A stretch of DNA of 64,000 bases from Theocolax elegans (Eukaryota; Arthropoda; Insecta; Hymenoptera; Cerocephalidae): NCBI GenBank assembly GCA_026168455.1, contig CM047425.1, positions 23,638,648 to 23,702,647 of the forward strand. The letters run 5' to 3'. A program made the translations under genes and the position numbers. Below the pieces are notes generated by a model. The model was given only the letters and a program-made list of their open reading frames with translations, searched no databases and was not told the DNA's origin. Below are positions 29,090 through 43,360 of the stretch, piece after piece. How positions within the stretch are numbered: position 1 is the stretch's first letter; every line of letters starts with the position of its first letter.

Positions 29090-29324
29090 TATAATCGCAG
29101 TCCAGTGAAATCGAGGAGTACATAAATGGCAAGGAGACACATGCAAATACAAACAATTAAGAAGCCAATATCAAGGTATAGAATTTTCGAAGAAAAATTG
29201 GATTTATAGGTAAAAAGGAGAAAATGATAATGGTATAAAGTGGCGATGAGAAGATAACGATTGATCAAGTTGACTACTAAGATTCGTCCCTTGGTAGCTT
29301 GACTATTGCATAATTTTACATGTG

Positions 29325-29996
29325 ATGGAGAATCGGTTGATCGACGCAATGATACCGAAGCTCCTACTCCAGAACCTCACGAAATCATCCAGTAAAAACG
29401 ATCATCAAGTTAATTATTCGATCAACCACAATGAGTCGAGTAGCGATTCAAATTTTTTTCTACAAAATGACAGCAGTAACATAGATTTTGAATTCAGTTG
29501 GCTCAGTGATTTCAACAACAATAGCAATGGCAATTCTCTATCGAATTCAACGTCCTTGGTATCAAATAGTTCGACGTCAAATGACAATTCTACAATAATA
29601 TTAGATCTCTTTGTTTTTGATGATCTTAACGACTACATTAATAAACTAAATTACAGCACATTTGCTAACCTTACCTCATATTATGATACGGAGTACGCTG
29701 ATTACGTCAACTACAGTTATGCAAATATCAGCTGTGCCGTAAATGGAAGTTTCAGTAATTACAGCGAATGTAATGATAATACGGCGTCAAGTGCGAAAGA
29801 TGATAATGCGAAGAATTGGTGGGCACTTATACTAGTCGTTGTGCCATTTCTTACCATTTTCGGTAACGTACTGGTGATATTAGCAGTATTAAGGGAAAGG
29901 ACTTTGCAGACCATCACTAATTATTTCATCGTAAGTCTTGCAGTGGCGGATTTGCTCGTCGCAATGGTCGTTATGCCCTTTGCCGTATACGTTCTG
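29325..29996 (+). CDS. Dop2R: D2-like dopamine receptor, first coding exon (N-terminus, TM1, TM2)
   Basis: Encodes 224 residues of an aminergic class A GPCR, expected at the plasma membrane and coupling dopamine to Gi/o. Residues 1 to about 163 form a long Asn/Ser-rich extracellular tail with more than ten N-X-S/T sequons. TM1 spans about 165-189 and carries the GNVLV motif with the conserved Asn at about 181. TM2 spans about 198-224 and carries [10 protein letters not shown] with the conserved Asp at about 209. The stretch [18 protein letters not shown] followed by MPFAVYVL is characteristic of insect D2-like receptors rather than D1-like, octopamine or serotonin receptors. The ATG at 29325 is the first after an in-frame TAG at 29295. 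The exon ends in phase 0 at CTG with donor GTGAGT. The downstream exons (TM3-TM7) are not in the window. Read-through past the donor would add 23 unrelated residues and a stop at about 30068. Confidence 0.85.
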
Positions 29997-30002
29997 GTGA
30001 GT
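29997..30002 (+). promoter_or_regulatory. Splice donor of the dopamine receptor exon
   Basis: TTCTG followed by GTGAGT is a near-consensus donor, placed exactly where homology to D2-like receptors leaves TM2. The intron is phase 0. Confidence 0.8.
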
Positions 30003-31411
30003 CACCTTTCTACACTCAATTATACTATTCATTTTTTATATTACATACATCAATTCGTTACAGTATAAAATTCTTCTTGTTATTTTGTTGATATAATAAG
30101 AAGGATTAAGATTGTAACCGAATAAAAAACCGTTGGCAATACGAACTTAACTCATTGCTTAACAATTTCATTTTAATATAATTAATATCTTATCTCGCTG
30201 TGCTATTATAGAGTGAAATATTAGGTGTAATCAACTCTTCAAGGTAAAATTAGTGCTAAGAAGTAAAAAAAGACGAATAAAATATCTAAAATTACATTCA
30301 TTTAAATTGCAGTTTCCTCAATTCCCACATTTTACATCGAACGTCGATTTTTATAGCTTACTTTTTTTCAAAAAATAAATTGAAAGTAAGTCTTTAAATT
30401 TCATCTACTGATGTTATAATTAAATTACTAGATTTAAACGCAAAGAAAATTAATAAATAAGATGTGCGCGATTTATAATAAGAATGATAGATGAATTAAT
30501 TTTATAACTGTTTAGATATTGTAGGGATACTCAAAAAACTGTCTTCACTAATAGGAAACTGTTATTATCCTGGAATTCCGGATAGTCTTAAATTTACATT
30601 ACGTATTAATCCCTCCTAAATTCTCGCGGTCAGCAAGAGAGTAGTTTATATATCCTACGTGACTAAAGTGAAAAGACTTGGCATAATGCGATGCTTCTTT
30701 ACGGTCATGGATGTTTTCTCGGATTAATTGGATCACTAATATCTAATCTTTTGCGGTAGCTCTAACGAATATTAACCTCGTTTAAATTCAGCAAATACAA
30801 ATTTTTTATAGACAATAATGTGTTTATTCTGTATACATATACTTTAAGACGGGCTACATTAGATTTTAGAAGATTGAAAACATTTAAAATTTACAAAAGC
30901 ATAAGGTAAATAAAATAATTTAGTAATTAAGAACATTATTTTATGAAAATAATACTGCATAGTGACGTTCTATCGGTTTCAAGTATCAGTTCTTATTTTT
31001 TTTAGTTTGTATTATGGATAAAAATAATACCGTTTAAATTATTTAGAATTTAATTTTTGGATGTATAGCTCAATAAATTTCTTTGATACTGTTAGAGTAT
31101 CCCTTGAGAACTTGCTTAGATTCTTAATTGTAATATGAGTAATCACAACTACTTAATTAAAAAAGTGCAAATTTTAAAAGTATCAAGTAAACGTCAAGTT
31201 AGTGAAAAAAATATTTTCTTACTTTCTACTTATAGACTGTATATAAAAATGTTAATTATATAAAATGACAAAGTTGGTTATTTAATTTAAAATCCAAAAT
31301 TTCGATTGACTATACATTTTATATATTTTATATTGACAATATATTAATACATTATAAATAAATATCGGCACTGCTTCACTCGCACACTCGTTTTGGACAT
31401 TAAGTACTTAC

Positions 31412-31789
31412 GTAGTGATCCTCTGCATCTCTAAATCCAATGTTGATCGGCTTGGCGATGATCAGCGTGATGCAAACCTCAGCACTGTCTGCTTTATGGG
31501 TTGCTTCACGTTGCTTAGTTCCTCTCTCTCTCTCTCTCTCTCCCTCTATCTCTCTGCTCTTGTCGCGCCTAGGGTATGTGTCATTGATACCGATCAGATT
31601 GTTCCTAAGAGACTCATCAGCTTCAACTCGGTGGATGATGGACCACAGTGCACTGAGCACGCAAACACTTATCATGCACGCGAGATTGCGGCAAACCGCG
31701 TCCCGTAGCGTGCGCGCGGGGAACAACTTACTCGCGTATCTCGTGTGGCAAATTTTCCGCGGGCAGTCGGGAAGGTCCATTCGTTTCAC
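31412..31789 (-). CDS. Candidate antisense exon with a hydrophobic signal-like segment
   Basis: An open frame in an unusually GC-rich block runs from ATG at 31789, or an inner ATG about 55 codons in, to a strong donor (TAC|GTAAGT) at 31411. It ends in phase 0 after 126 codons. The inner start would give MISVCVLSALWSIIHRVEA, which resembles a cleavable signal peptide, followed by an acidic/polar stretch. The middle is a Glu/Arg low-complexity tract encoded by a GA microsatellite. No domain is recognised. Long open frames also exist on the opposite strand, as expected in GC-rich DNA, and other donor-like sites occur within the block. It may be a first exon of a nested gene, a promoter region, or chance. 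Confidence 0.3.
31522..31541. repeat. (CT)n microsatellite
   Basis: About ten CT units, followed by further CT-rich sequence to about 31560. It lies inside the candidate antisense exon. Confidence 0.95.
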
Positions 31790-31860
31790 GGGAAACGGTA
31801 ACGATACTCACTCCACTTGATGGTGAAACGAAACTAATCTCGCGCGCGACCCATCCATCG
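31650..31860. promoter_or_regulatory. CpG-rich island
   Basis: Dense CpG words (GCGCGCG, CCGCGGGC, CTCGCGCGCG) stand out from the AT-rich surroundings. The block overlaps the 5' part of the antisense exon candidate, which would suit a promoter/first-exon region. No TATA box is evident. Confidence 0.35.
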
Positions 31861-34800
31861 CAAAACGTTTGCATTGCACGCCTTTCGCGTTTAAAGTACA
31901 ACTAAGACTTTTGAAAACACAGTCAATTAAGGTGATGTCAAACCCAAGTGACAATTTAAATTTATCAACTAAGAAACATTGTTTTTACAAAAATTAATAT
32001 TTTTTTAAATTTAGGGCAAATTACGAGAGCCATTCAAATGATGTAAATTATAATTGTGCAAAGATACAGAACGATTAGTGGAGTAACAAGGGAAATTAAT
32101 AATTCTCAAAATTTGTATATATCAGTACATTACTAATTTATACAAAACTTGTATTTCTCAGTTGGTAAATGTCTTGGATATGGTAACACATCAAGTTTGA
32201 CGTCTTCTAAAACAGTTTATAATCTCGTATTAAAAATATTGGAAATTGAGTTTGCCGCAAATATTGCCCGCAGTCTTTCATATAATATTCATTACATTGT
32301 TTAGAACTCCTTCAAATATACTTAAGTTTTGAACCATTTCAGATACTTGAAAGTACCAAACTCTATATTAACTTACGTGATACATATATATATTTAAATC
32401 TTTTACTTTTTCTGAATATATCTTGCTACATATACTTTTACCTTAGAGACTCTGGATAAAAGTCTCCAACGATGTAAAAAAATCATATCATGTTCTTTAG
32501 GTCATATTTCTTACTCCACCCTTAGAATCAATATATCGTACTACACATCAAAGTTTATACTTGAATATAAATAAACAACTTATTTCGTACACAGGAAACA
32601 GTTGTGACGAAAATTAATAACAATAAAAGACAGAATAATAATGTGCTGATAAAACATCCAGTTTTCATCTAGATAATTCTAAACAAATGTTATTCTAAAT
32701 GGTGATTATAAACAATTATTTTTTCTTAAATTATTATGCATTGCGACGTTTTTCAGTGAATAATCCGAAGCCTAAAAGTTTCAAAATATAAAACACATTT
32801 TTCTATACTATGCAGATATTTGATAAATTTATCGAAATATCATCGGTACCTAGATAAATTACTTTGCACGATAAAACAATGGGTTAGTATTTGTACGTTG
32901 GTGGAAAATTAACGATGCGCTCGTTGTTTAAAATGGATACTCCACCGAGCTCGTTAGCTAATCGTTAGTAAATCATTAAAAAAACTCACCCTAAGCTGGA
33001 CATCTCGTGAAGCTCTCGACTGAGTGTGAATTTATCTTAATCAGCTTCTTGCTCTCGTCGACTCAACCACGTGTTGCTCGAAAAATAGGATTTTACTATA
33101 ATACCAACTAGGACATGATCAGACTTCGGGAATTCAGATCTTAAACAAACTTTAAAATGTTATCGTACGCGAAAATATGAACCGACACCGATAGTTATAA
33201 ACACCTCGATTGCCCCTCTTTACAAAAATTATCATAGTAATCGAAATAAGAATAAGCACCGCTTTATTCGGCCTTATACATCAAATTTTAAAATAAATAT
33301 TTTCTGAAATTGGTGCGGTGTCAATAATTTAAGTAGATTATCAAATACGAAAACTTGTAAACATTTTACATTGATTAATTTTACATAAAATTATCAACGT
33401 TTGAACGTTACAAAGTTTAATAGTATTTTAAAAACACAGATGACGTTGAGATGTTTTATTGCTTTGCGCACAAAACTATATTATTTATTTTATTATCCAT
33501 ACAACATTTTAACAGAATGTAATAATCGAATTAAAACACCCAAAAAATTATTGTATTAAAAACTCTTATATTTTACAGTAACTTAAATATATGCTCGAAT
33601 TCACAATTTGCAGCAAATATTAAAAGAAATAGAGTAATTTTTAACACGATTATAATAAAAATTACGATAATCCGAGTATATGTATATAATCACGTTACTA
33701 CAAAATATAACTATTTTTAATGCAACATTTTTCTCAGTAAAGAGATGTATAAAGTTGATATTTGGAATATTTTGTAAAGAAATCACAAAAAGATTAGTAC
33801 ATATAAAATAGAGGTCGATATTTTATAAGTTAAACAATAAATAATTATTATAATAATATAATTGTAAATACGAAGTAAAAAGGTGATTTTTAATACAAAC
33901 CTCTAAGAAGTTGGATTAATGCGAGAAAGCTTTGTCAGATAATACGATAACTGGCGTGAATCGTGAACCGTAACTCGCTATAGTGGTAGAAAAACACGAC
34001 ATTCTCACGAGAATTTCGGACAGGTTTATAACAAGGTAATTGCATTAGCGTTTCATATGTACTTTGACTGTATTATTGATATATGCTTCTGTACAATTTT
34101 TTTTCTCTAATTTATCATTAACCGTTCTCAGTGGATTTTAAAAATACCTAAAACCTAAGCAGATTTATAATATACCAAAAATATTTATATATGTCGAAAA
34201 TTTGTTAAATATATTTCTTGGTTACCACAAAACAGTGCAATAAGGTATTGTAATTTATTTAAAAGTTTCAACACCCTTAATTTGTTACAAGCTTGATTAG
34301 GGACGTTGTTCTTTTTATATACACGTCCAAAGCGTCATAAATAAAAAAATGTGTTATAAAATAAGTGTATTAGTTCATGGCAATCAATCCCCTGGTAGAA
34401 ATTTAAAATTTTAAGGTTAAACAAACCCATAATAAGGTCAATTCCCAACCGCACATTGTAGGTTTTTCTTCCCAATAAAAAAATAGTTATTTTCCTATAT
34501 ACTATCGACGTATAATCGAGATTTTGAAATTTATCTATTTAACGGGATTGTCGAATATCAATGAGCAATTGACCATGACAATTTGTAGTATGGTCTAATG
34601 CACCAATAACTAGAAAACGGATACATTGGATTGGCTGTTTCTGCTTGTTTGTAACATTATTGATTTAACGAGAACTAGCTCCTATTTCATTGTAGGAATA
34701 TTCAATCAGAGACAAATTCAAATACAAAATAATCTCCACTCCGGTGGAATCTTGTAAGTTGTCTTTCAAATGAAACACAGGACCATCACTCATTCGAACA

Positions 34801-36074
34801 TTATATTACTATCGGAATTACGAGATTTAATCTTTACTTGTCACGCGTCGTGGTACATTAACACCTTTTCAACGGGACATCGTAATTAGGAAATAATTAT
34901 TAAAATTTGTCTTACGTGGAAAGATATATCAAATTATTGGGTAATATAATTAATTCAAACGGTGGTTAGTAATGGGAAAATTTTAATATTTATTTGACGA
35001 AACTATGGTTGATTCAAGGCTGCTTCAACCCAATTGTTTTGGACGACTATTCAAGGTAAATTTCTATACCTATGTGTAGATGAGAATCAGCTAATTGGAG
35101 ATTCTCTTCTTCTTTTGGGTTTCAAGGGTAGTAGCATAATAGCCCGACGTACAACAAAGGGGCAGAGTCTGACTGAATTGAATTTCGAACTGCATTTTCA
35201 CTGATTTTCCTCTTGTATTATTATCATTCCTTGATCACTTAACTTCTAATGGTACTGCAGTCGTATCGTAAGCATCTTATTCTTATGTCATCTCTTATCA
35301 TAAATTTGACTTTGAATTATCCGCTAGTTATCGATCATTTCAACAAGTTTAAGGAAATAGTGGTAGTAGGCTTCGAAAGTAATGTTCAAAAATTGTTAGA
35401 ATGCTACGATGGTTACTTACAACGATAGTTTTTTTCTGTAGTATGCACAGTTCGAGAGAAGCCTTATTTCATACTTTACACATCTCTAGACCTTCCGACA
35501 TTATTGCCTATCTTCTCCGTGTATTTGAAACTGTAGTTTTGTATTGTTTACTTGACATAATGTAAAAGACTATTTTCTAACAAAAATATGTAAAAATAAA
35601 CCTTAATACGATGAGTATAACAAACACTTTCAACAAACTTATGCACATATAGATTCTATGCAAAAACCACTCGTTAATTTAAATATATACATACAATTTG
35701 ATGCAAATTAAATGTTAAGCTGTTCATGTTGCACGTCAAAAAGAATTTTAATCGATATTCCCATAGAAAAATACTAAGTAAAAAAAGTCTTCAAAATTGT
35801 TAGAAATCATTTCGAAATTTCAGTTTATTATTTATGTACTTTGTAATAATTTCATTGCAACCATTATCAATAAGGTAATCATCCAATTTTCTTTTCAATA
35901 AACATTATTTATTATTCTATGGATACAAGTATAAAAAACTTTGACTTTTTCAAGCTCTATAATGATCATCAACTATTTTGTATATTTATACATTTTAAAA
36001 TTAGTAAAATAGTCAAAGTTTATAAATTATACACGTATAATATACACATATAAATATACACGTGCTCAGTCAAA

Positions 36075-36092
36075 TTATCGTACGTACGATAA
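36075..36092. repeat. 18-bp perfect palindrome
   Basis: TTATCGTAC followed by its exact reverse complement GTACGATAA, with no loop. It could be a dimeric binding site or chance. Confidence 0.8.
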
Positions 36093-39000
36093 ATAAATAA
36101 TTAAAACATCACATCCTATTACACGAAAACACAAAAACTAATATTTATAAGCTACAATTTGTATAAATAAACATAGCACTTGCAAAACTATTTTCTAAAT
36201 ACTCGTTATAGAGCAACGCATTTTCATCCATTGTGAGCACTGCTAAATATTTAATGAAAATATCGCTTTAACGTAAGAAACATTCAGAAGAATGAACTGA
36301 AAGCTATGATTTAAAATCTGTGACAATGAGCTGTGTATCCGTGAACAATAACAGATTTGTACGACATCGAAGGAATACGTGATTAAATATTCTATTTGAC
36401 AATGTACCCTGTGTGTTTGTGCATGTGTAACCGCATTCGTACATTGGCTGCCCGTCATATCTGTCATATTGGAGCGAAATTAAAAAAGTACTTGTTGTTT
36501 TTGCAATGCAAATTAATTAAGGAAGTTATTTTAATCCGGTGTATTAGAAATTTACATCGATAAACATTTTTAACGGAATATCGAAAATTTGTATTAATCA
36601 TTATTTAATATTTAAGATTCGGAAGTTTAATTATAGTTTAAACGTAAGTAAATCCAACATGAAATATGAAATTTAATTTACAATTTAAATTAAGCTCACT
36701 AAAACGAATGTTATTTTTTGCACGAAAAGAAATAGATTGAATAATTTGTAGAATTTATATTTATATTAAAATTCATATTACATAAATTAATTTGTAAGTT
36801 TCAGCTGATGCGTTTAATATCGTATATTTGCGATAAATAATGAGTTTATAACGATGTGTAAATTAAAATAGAAACCTTTTTTTTATTCTTATATACCTGC
36901 ATCTTTACTGATGCAGTGTAATTTTTAACTTTATTAATTTTTCCAATATTAATATAGATACATTTTTCAAATACTCACTCACGTTAAATTATGAATATCG
37001 AGGTTTATATATATTAATTAAAATAAACAAGTTGCACAAAATAAATTATTACGGTCTATTAAAGTAATCAATTAATATTATTTAAGACTGAAAAAACTCG
37101 TATTTGGAGCTACAAAGGATGGTGTAAGAAACATCGATCATGAATAACATCAGTACACGTATCCACGATGAATTTATCGTTGTCAATATTATTACTAAAC
37201 GGGAAGTATCAGTAACAAAACGTTAGGTTTATAACGTAAATAAAGAAAAAAGTGGGTTCGATAAAAATGAATATAGTATATTATAAGGAGTTTTGCAGTT
37301 GTACAATTTAATTTTAATTTGAAATGAAATGCAATTTAATGTTTCACTGTGGCGAGCACGCTAAAGCGAAATGGCGAAGAAATTGCGTTGAAAGTCGTTG
37401 CGAAGCTTCCACGGTGCGCAAGAAAGTCGTGTAATATAAAGTTCAATTGAACGGTCGATTGGCGTAAGGGCGTGGCGCGCGGCGTGAGGAACTTTTCTAT
37501 CTCTCTTTTATCATGTCGATAAAAGGAGTCGATTTATCCGCGACTGAGGAAAACTCTGCATGCTAAGGCTAAAACTTTACGAAAATATACCCTGTTAAAA
37601 CTGTTCACGTCGAGCTAACGCTCAAGTGTCCGAAAGGTCAGAGTTTGTTTCTTCTTATTTCTTCATATATATAGGTATATAGCTATCAAACTCGCTTAGA
37701 TAACTGACTTTTATTTTCTATTTGAATATTATGAAATTAAAAATAAAATATAGCCCGGAACTTTTTTTTAATAGCGTCAACTTGTACTTATACGGTTCTG
37801 GCGTGATTTATGAAAACTCTCCCGGTGATTGTGAAATTCACAGTTGGTTGAAATTAAAGAAATTTATAGTAATAATAGACGCGTCAGTTATTAATTTAAT
37901 GTTGTCGATACAGGGGTGGATAACATATTTGGTTAAAATATTGTTTAGAAATAAAAGGAAATTGAGGAAGATAACAAAATCTCTTCTGGTCTGGAAAATG
38001 CACGATTGGATTTTTACGAGTAATTTCAGTTGAGTATAACCTCCATAAATCCGTATTTTATACATAAAGTCATGTAAGGGTTTATCTATCAAATTTGGGA
38101 TTTTTAGAAAAATAAAAAAAAAATATTTTCTAAGTTTAAATCAATATCCGAAATTGCGGTAAATGTTTAAACGTGAAATTAATTTTAAAACGGAATTTTT
38201 TATAATATCTTTACTTGGCTTTTAAACAAATAAGGAAGCTACTAGTACCAGTTAGTAGTGTTGTGAAAGTAGTTTACACGTTCCAAGTTACCTCTACTAC
38301 TTACATATCACTTAAGTCTAAGTAACGTCTACATTTTAAGTTTGCGCTTCATGCGCCGTGCGTAAATAATTTGAATAATTAAATATAGTTTTCCCAAGGT
38401 GTTAAAAGCATAAACTAACCTAAAAGAACTTTTAAATTTAGCAAACACGTTAATGTTTATTACCTGTAATATTTACCATGATTATAAAAACAAAGACAAA
38501 CCATCCATATAGCGTTTGTCCCAAAAGAAAAGCGAAAAAAGAGGCGATCGCGTAAAGGTATTTCATCTATAATTTTTTATGGAGATTTTCATTTTGTAAT
38601 TTAAAATTTATATCAGTGAAGTTTGAATAAACTTCGAAATGAATTTAACTGTAGCACACCCCTATATCATTCGACCTTTTGCATAATTCAGAACAAGAAA
38701 ATAAATGGCAAAGAACCGGGTATATATTTTTGTTTTGTTTTGTTTTGTAGTTTGTAATCAAGTTGTTGCGTACAACTGATTTTCAGGAAAAATCTACAAT
38801 GAGACTTGAGTAATTTGTCAGTTATTTACGATTGATGCTCATATACATTATGATATTTATTCCCTCATTTTTCCTCTTAGTTTATCTTCTTTTTTCAATC
38901 TCCTCATGTTTGTTCTATATTTTTCCTTTCCTTGCCCATTAATCTGCCAACGAGTTCATCTGATTCACATACTATGCTCTCCTGCGTTTCGGTGTTTTTT

Positions 39001-42000
39001 TGTTTATACTTTGTAACTTAACTTTCATTTCATACACTACGTTCGAGTTAGTTTATAGATATTCAAATTACCGTACATCATACCCAATTTCTGATCACAC
39101 CTATACGCGTATAAAAAAGTGAATAATAAATATAATAATTTCATATATATTTTTCAGATCATCTATTACTTTATAACGTTATCCAAATGTTTTTATTTCG
39201 AACATTATTTATTATTATTATTTACATAAGAAAATGATTAACATTTGAATACTGATCAGGAATAGGGTATGATACGATATTAATAGAAGCGTTGTTCATA
39301 CTTGATAATTGTTTTAATAAAACATTTTATAGAATTAAAATAGTTTCACAAATCAATAATGAAGAGAACTAATTGAATTGTATCGCGATTTTTCTTACGA
39401 TTTAGATTTGATTTCATTGTTACATTTATGTACACTGGAGAGAAAGAAATATTTGAGATAAATGACATCTTAAATATGAGCAGATGTATATTTCTTTACC
39501 GTTAAGTATTATTTAAATGAATTCTGAGTAGCTAATTTAATTCATTGAAATATTGACCTAAAATATTAATTGTTAAGAACAAAGCGTCGTTAATATCGAA
39601 GAAATATTTTTATTATAAACGAATGTCAATTTAAAAAAACAAATGAACGATTCATTCTCTCAATAATAATGATAATAATAATAATAATCAGTGTAGCGAA
39701 TAAGATCACAATATATTAATTTATGGTTTTCGTATTTATTAATCACAAAATCAAAATTTAAATTATTATTATTATCATTACTGTTACTTCCACAATTGTA
39801 AACATTTATAAATCATTAAAAACGAGCGACGTTAGGAGCGAGAAACATATTAATAGAATGTTCTTTCTACTTCCGTACTTGGGTTAAAAAGTGATGTCAA
39901 CTTTGAAGATGTATGTCAAAAATATTGATATTAATCCCTATTTAACGTTGGTGAAGTGGTTCACTCCCTACTTCGCGCATGTACGGCTCTTTATAGCCAT
40001 AATACAGGTATAATTATGTATGTAAGCGAGAAGAGTCGGTGGTAAAAGGATGAAAAGGAAAAAGTAATACACACTCGAGTAGAGTACCGAAATTTTCAAT
40101 TTAAACTCGAAATACGATGGGAAGTTTGCAGGATGATTTCTAAGATTTCTGGGTCAAAGTGGAAGGCAAAGGGATAGTGAGATACGGTACTCTGTCCGCG
40201 AATTCGCACGAATCCAGCTAACGTCTCGTCTCGTGAAGTCTGATGGATTTTCCTCGACAGGCTAACATATGTTTGTAATGAAAGCACGCTTACTTTCAAG
40301 TGTGAAGAATAGAGCCACTCGACGTAGCTACAACGAGTTCTTCTTCACTTGCACGGATGATTTACAATAATTTCCTACTCCTTTCCCTTCCCTTCAAATC
40401 AGCTTTTACATTATTCCAGTTTCAAAGGTTTTCTGCGATATCACATTACATTCTCCATTGGAATATTCGATAACTTCGTTGTAGTAGATTGAATTTTTTT
40501 TAAGTAAATTTACGGGTAAATTAACAACTATATAACCTATTGGGAATACGCGAATTAACCAGAAGTATTTTTATCCAGGAATTAGATATATTTTAAGCGT
40601 GAAAACGTATCTTATAATATCAAGATATCAATTTTTTTTAAAGCAGATAAATTCCACTTCTTCGCTTCTTCGTTTTTGTTTAACTCTTTCAGAAACGATG
40701 CAAATGTGTCCTACTTCAATTTCTTTGAATTTTTTGTTATAATTCAAGTTATATCGATATTAAATAATTTATTTATAATCGTTAACTAACAGTGACGAAA
40801 ATTTAACTTTTTCCATATATTTGTTCGTCTTTGAAGCCCACGCGATGAAATACATTAGATTTCAAATTTAAGAAACTACGTATTGTATCAATAAAGATAT
40901 TAACTAAAATTTATAAATATTTATAACTAAATTTACTGTATTTTGGAATAAAATAACAATTTACTTGATTTATAGTATCGATTAAAATTTTAATACTAAC
41001 ATTTAAAGGATAAATTAATGTCATGATGATTAGAAAACACCACAATGCAGTTTTATCGAGAATGGATCCAGTTTCTGGCTTAAATTTGTATTTTCGCGTT
41101 TGTGTATTTCGAAAAAACAGAATCGCCGAAAGAATAAAGGTTGACCTGTATGCTTCACGTTTTTGTTACGGTGTTATAACTTTGGAAATTTTATACATAA
41201 CAAAGAAGGTGCTAAAGCGACTTTATTACACGAATCGATGAAATTTTCCACGTGTACTAATTTACTCGATCGAGGAGACGCAACTTTGCTCTTCCAAAAT
41301 AGTGGACATTAAATAACCGGATGCGCGGTTCAAATTTCTTGATAAATATTAGTATATTTGATAGGAACAAATGAAACACATGAAGCACATTTTACTACTT
41401 TCTATGGTAAAAGTTTCATATTGACATTGAAAAAAAAAGAATAATCATTTTTTTGCTGCGTGTAACAGTATAATAAAATTACTAATTTTTTCATGGAGTT
41501 ACTATCTAATATAGTAATTTTAAATTAAATATCTTCTCCGTGTAAATATTGATATTGTTTTTATGTATCAAAATATAGTTGTATAAAATTTGTATGAAAT
41601 AACAGTAATTTGAATTTCCCTTATCAAAAATAAAAAGTTCAATTTTAAAACTTCATGTGTATATTACTTTCATGTTTGAAGGCTAGACTCTTTACTCAAA
41701 TTACAGTGCAAGTGCTTAATTCTATGATCAATATATTTGCTAATGTTCTTTATTTGAGAATGAATGATTAAAGTATGTTGACAAAGTTACTGTAAAATTC
41801 TATTCATATTTCCTACATGTACATTAAAATAAAAAAATAAAAAATTGGTTATTTTCAACTGGTTGAAAATCATTATTTTTTAAATATTGACCAACTTCAA
41901 GAAAATTGAGAATTTGGTTACATCAATATTTTCAAGGATATTTTCAAAATTTGTGCACTCCTTTTCTAGTATTATACTAAAATATATTGATATTAATATT

Positions 42001-42869
42001 TTAATCATTAATTTCTATTCATAATTTAAGTGGGTACCAAAGTCAACTTTAAATCCTCTATACTTTATTAACCGAGTTTAAGAAAGAATTGAATTATAAT
42101 TTATAAAATATGATGATATTTGATAAAGTACGAGAAGACGCGCCTTTGTTTACAAACGATTTACCCTTTGCAAAATTTGAGACTAAAATTCAATCAGGTT
42201 TTCGAGAAATTTCTTACCAAAAAGTGTTCACTACGTTACTCCAGCTTCATATTTTTGGTAAGGGGTATTTCTCGAGAACCCGATTGAATTTTAACCTGTA
42301 AATTTGCACAGAGATAATACGTTTCTAAATAAAGGCGTGTTTTCTCGTAGTTTTTAAATACTATCATGTTTTATAAATTATAATTGAATTATTTGTTTAG
42401 CTCGATTGTTAAGGTAGGGAGGACAGAAATTGACTTTGGCACCCTGTGCAGGGGATGACATACCTGATAACCGATTAAAAATGGTTAATTATTACATTTA
42501 TTTAACGATGTATAGTACGTATTTAATGCAAAACCAAAATACAGCAGCATAAGATTATTCAATAATTTATCAGTTTACAAAGTTTCAAATGTATATTTTA
42601 TGCACATCTTTAAAAATATTCCCATTGAAAATGTGTAATTTTCCGTTTAAACTTTTTTAAAGGTGTCATTTATTTGTAGAGATATTGCAATGATATAATA
42701 ATTAACAATTTTCTCTCGATTGGTTTTTTAAAAGCTTTAGAGAAAAAATGTATGATAATTTAGTAATTAATTCTTCAATTAAAATTTGTATTAAAATCTA
42801 TCTTAATTAAAACAATCAGAATAGTATAGAATATTAACCAGAAACATTAGAAAAAAACTAGTTTAAAAG

Positions 42870-43360
42870 GTGTAACAGGTAAAAAATGTTGACTAATCTT
42901 TTGTTGGTATTTGTATGGGTAAAGTGTCCGAGTATGGTATAGAGAAAATAAATAAGGGAATGTATTGTATAGGGAAAGAATGTGAAGTATTCTTAGAAGG
43001 GGTGTTATATAGGTATTCATGGGTATAGAACAAACAGGGCTTTGTTCGTTAGTTGCGGTAGAGTATCACAAAAGGATCGGGAGTGTTAGAATGACTTGAT
43101 AGGAGGTACGAGCATCATAGGTGGGGATCAACAGATTAGTTGTTATTCGTGATAAAGGGCAAGGAGCACCTCGGGCGTGCGCCACCAGTAACCCCGTCCC
43201 GTCGCCCCTTCAATTTGTATTTAGTCGATCGGGTTTGCATATTAAGTGCCCAGCAAGGTGCTCTCGGCGTCTTCGAAGAACTACGTGAACAGTCACCCGA
43301 TACGGTTACGAGAACAGATTGATATACTCGACGATATATTAACCGGTTTAATCGTTTTAC
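42870..43360 (+). repeat. Possible solo-LTR remnant or promoter block
   Basis: A TATA-like box (TTATATAGG, about 43005) is followed some 30-50 bp later by an initiator-like CAGGGCTTTGTTCGTTAG, then by a GC-richer stretch to about 43320. This resembles U3-R-U5 organisation. TGTAAC at about 42871 and TTACA at about 43352 could be ends, but I find no matching target duplication. A 60-codon open frame inside it matches nothing known. Confidence 0.2.

Noticed and set aside
37722..38033. Plus-strand open frame of 103 codons
   Set aside because: The composition follows local AT content, an overlapping minus-strand frame of similar length exists, and no family is recognised.
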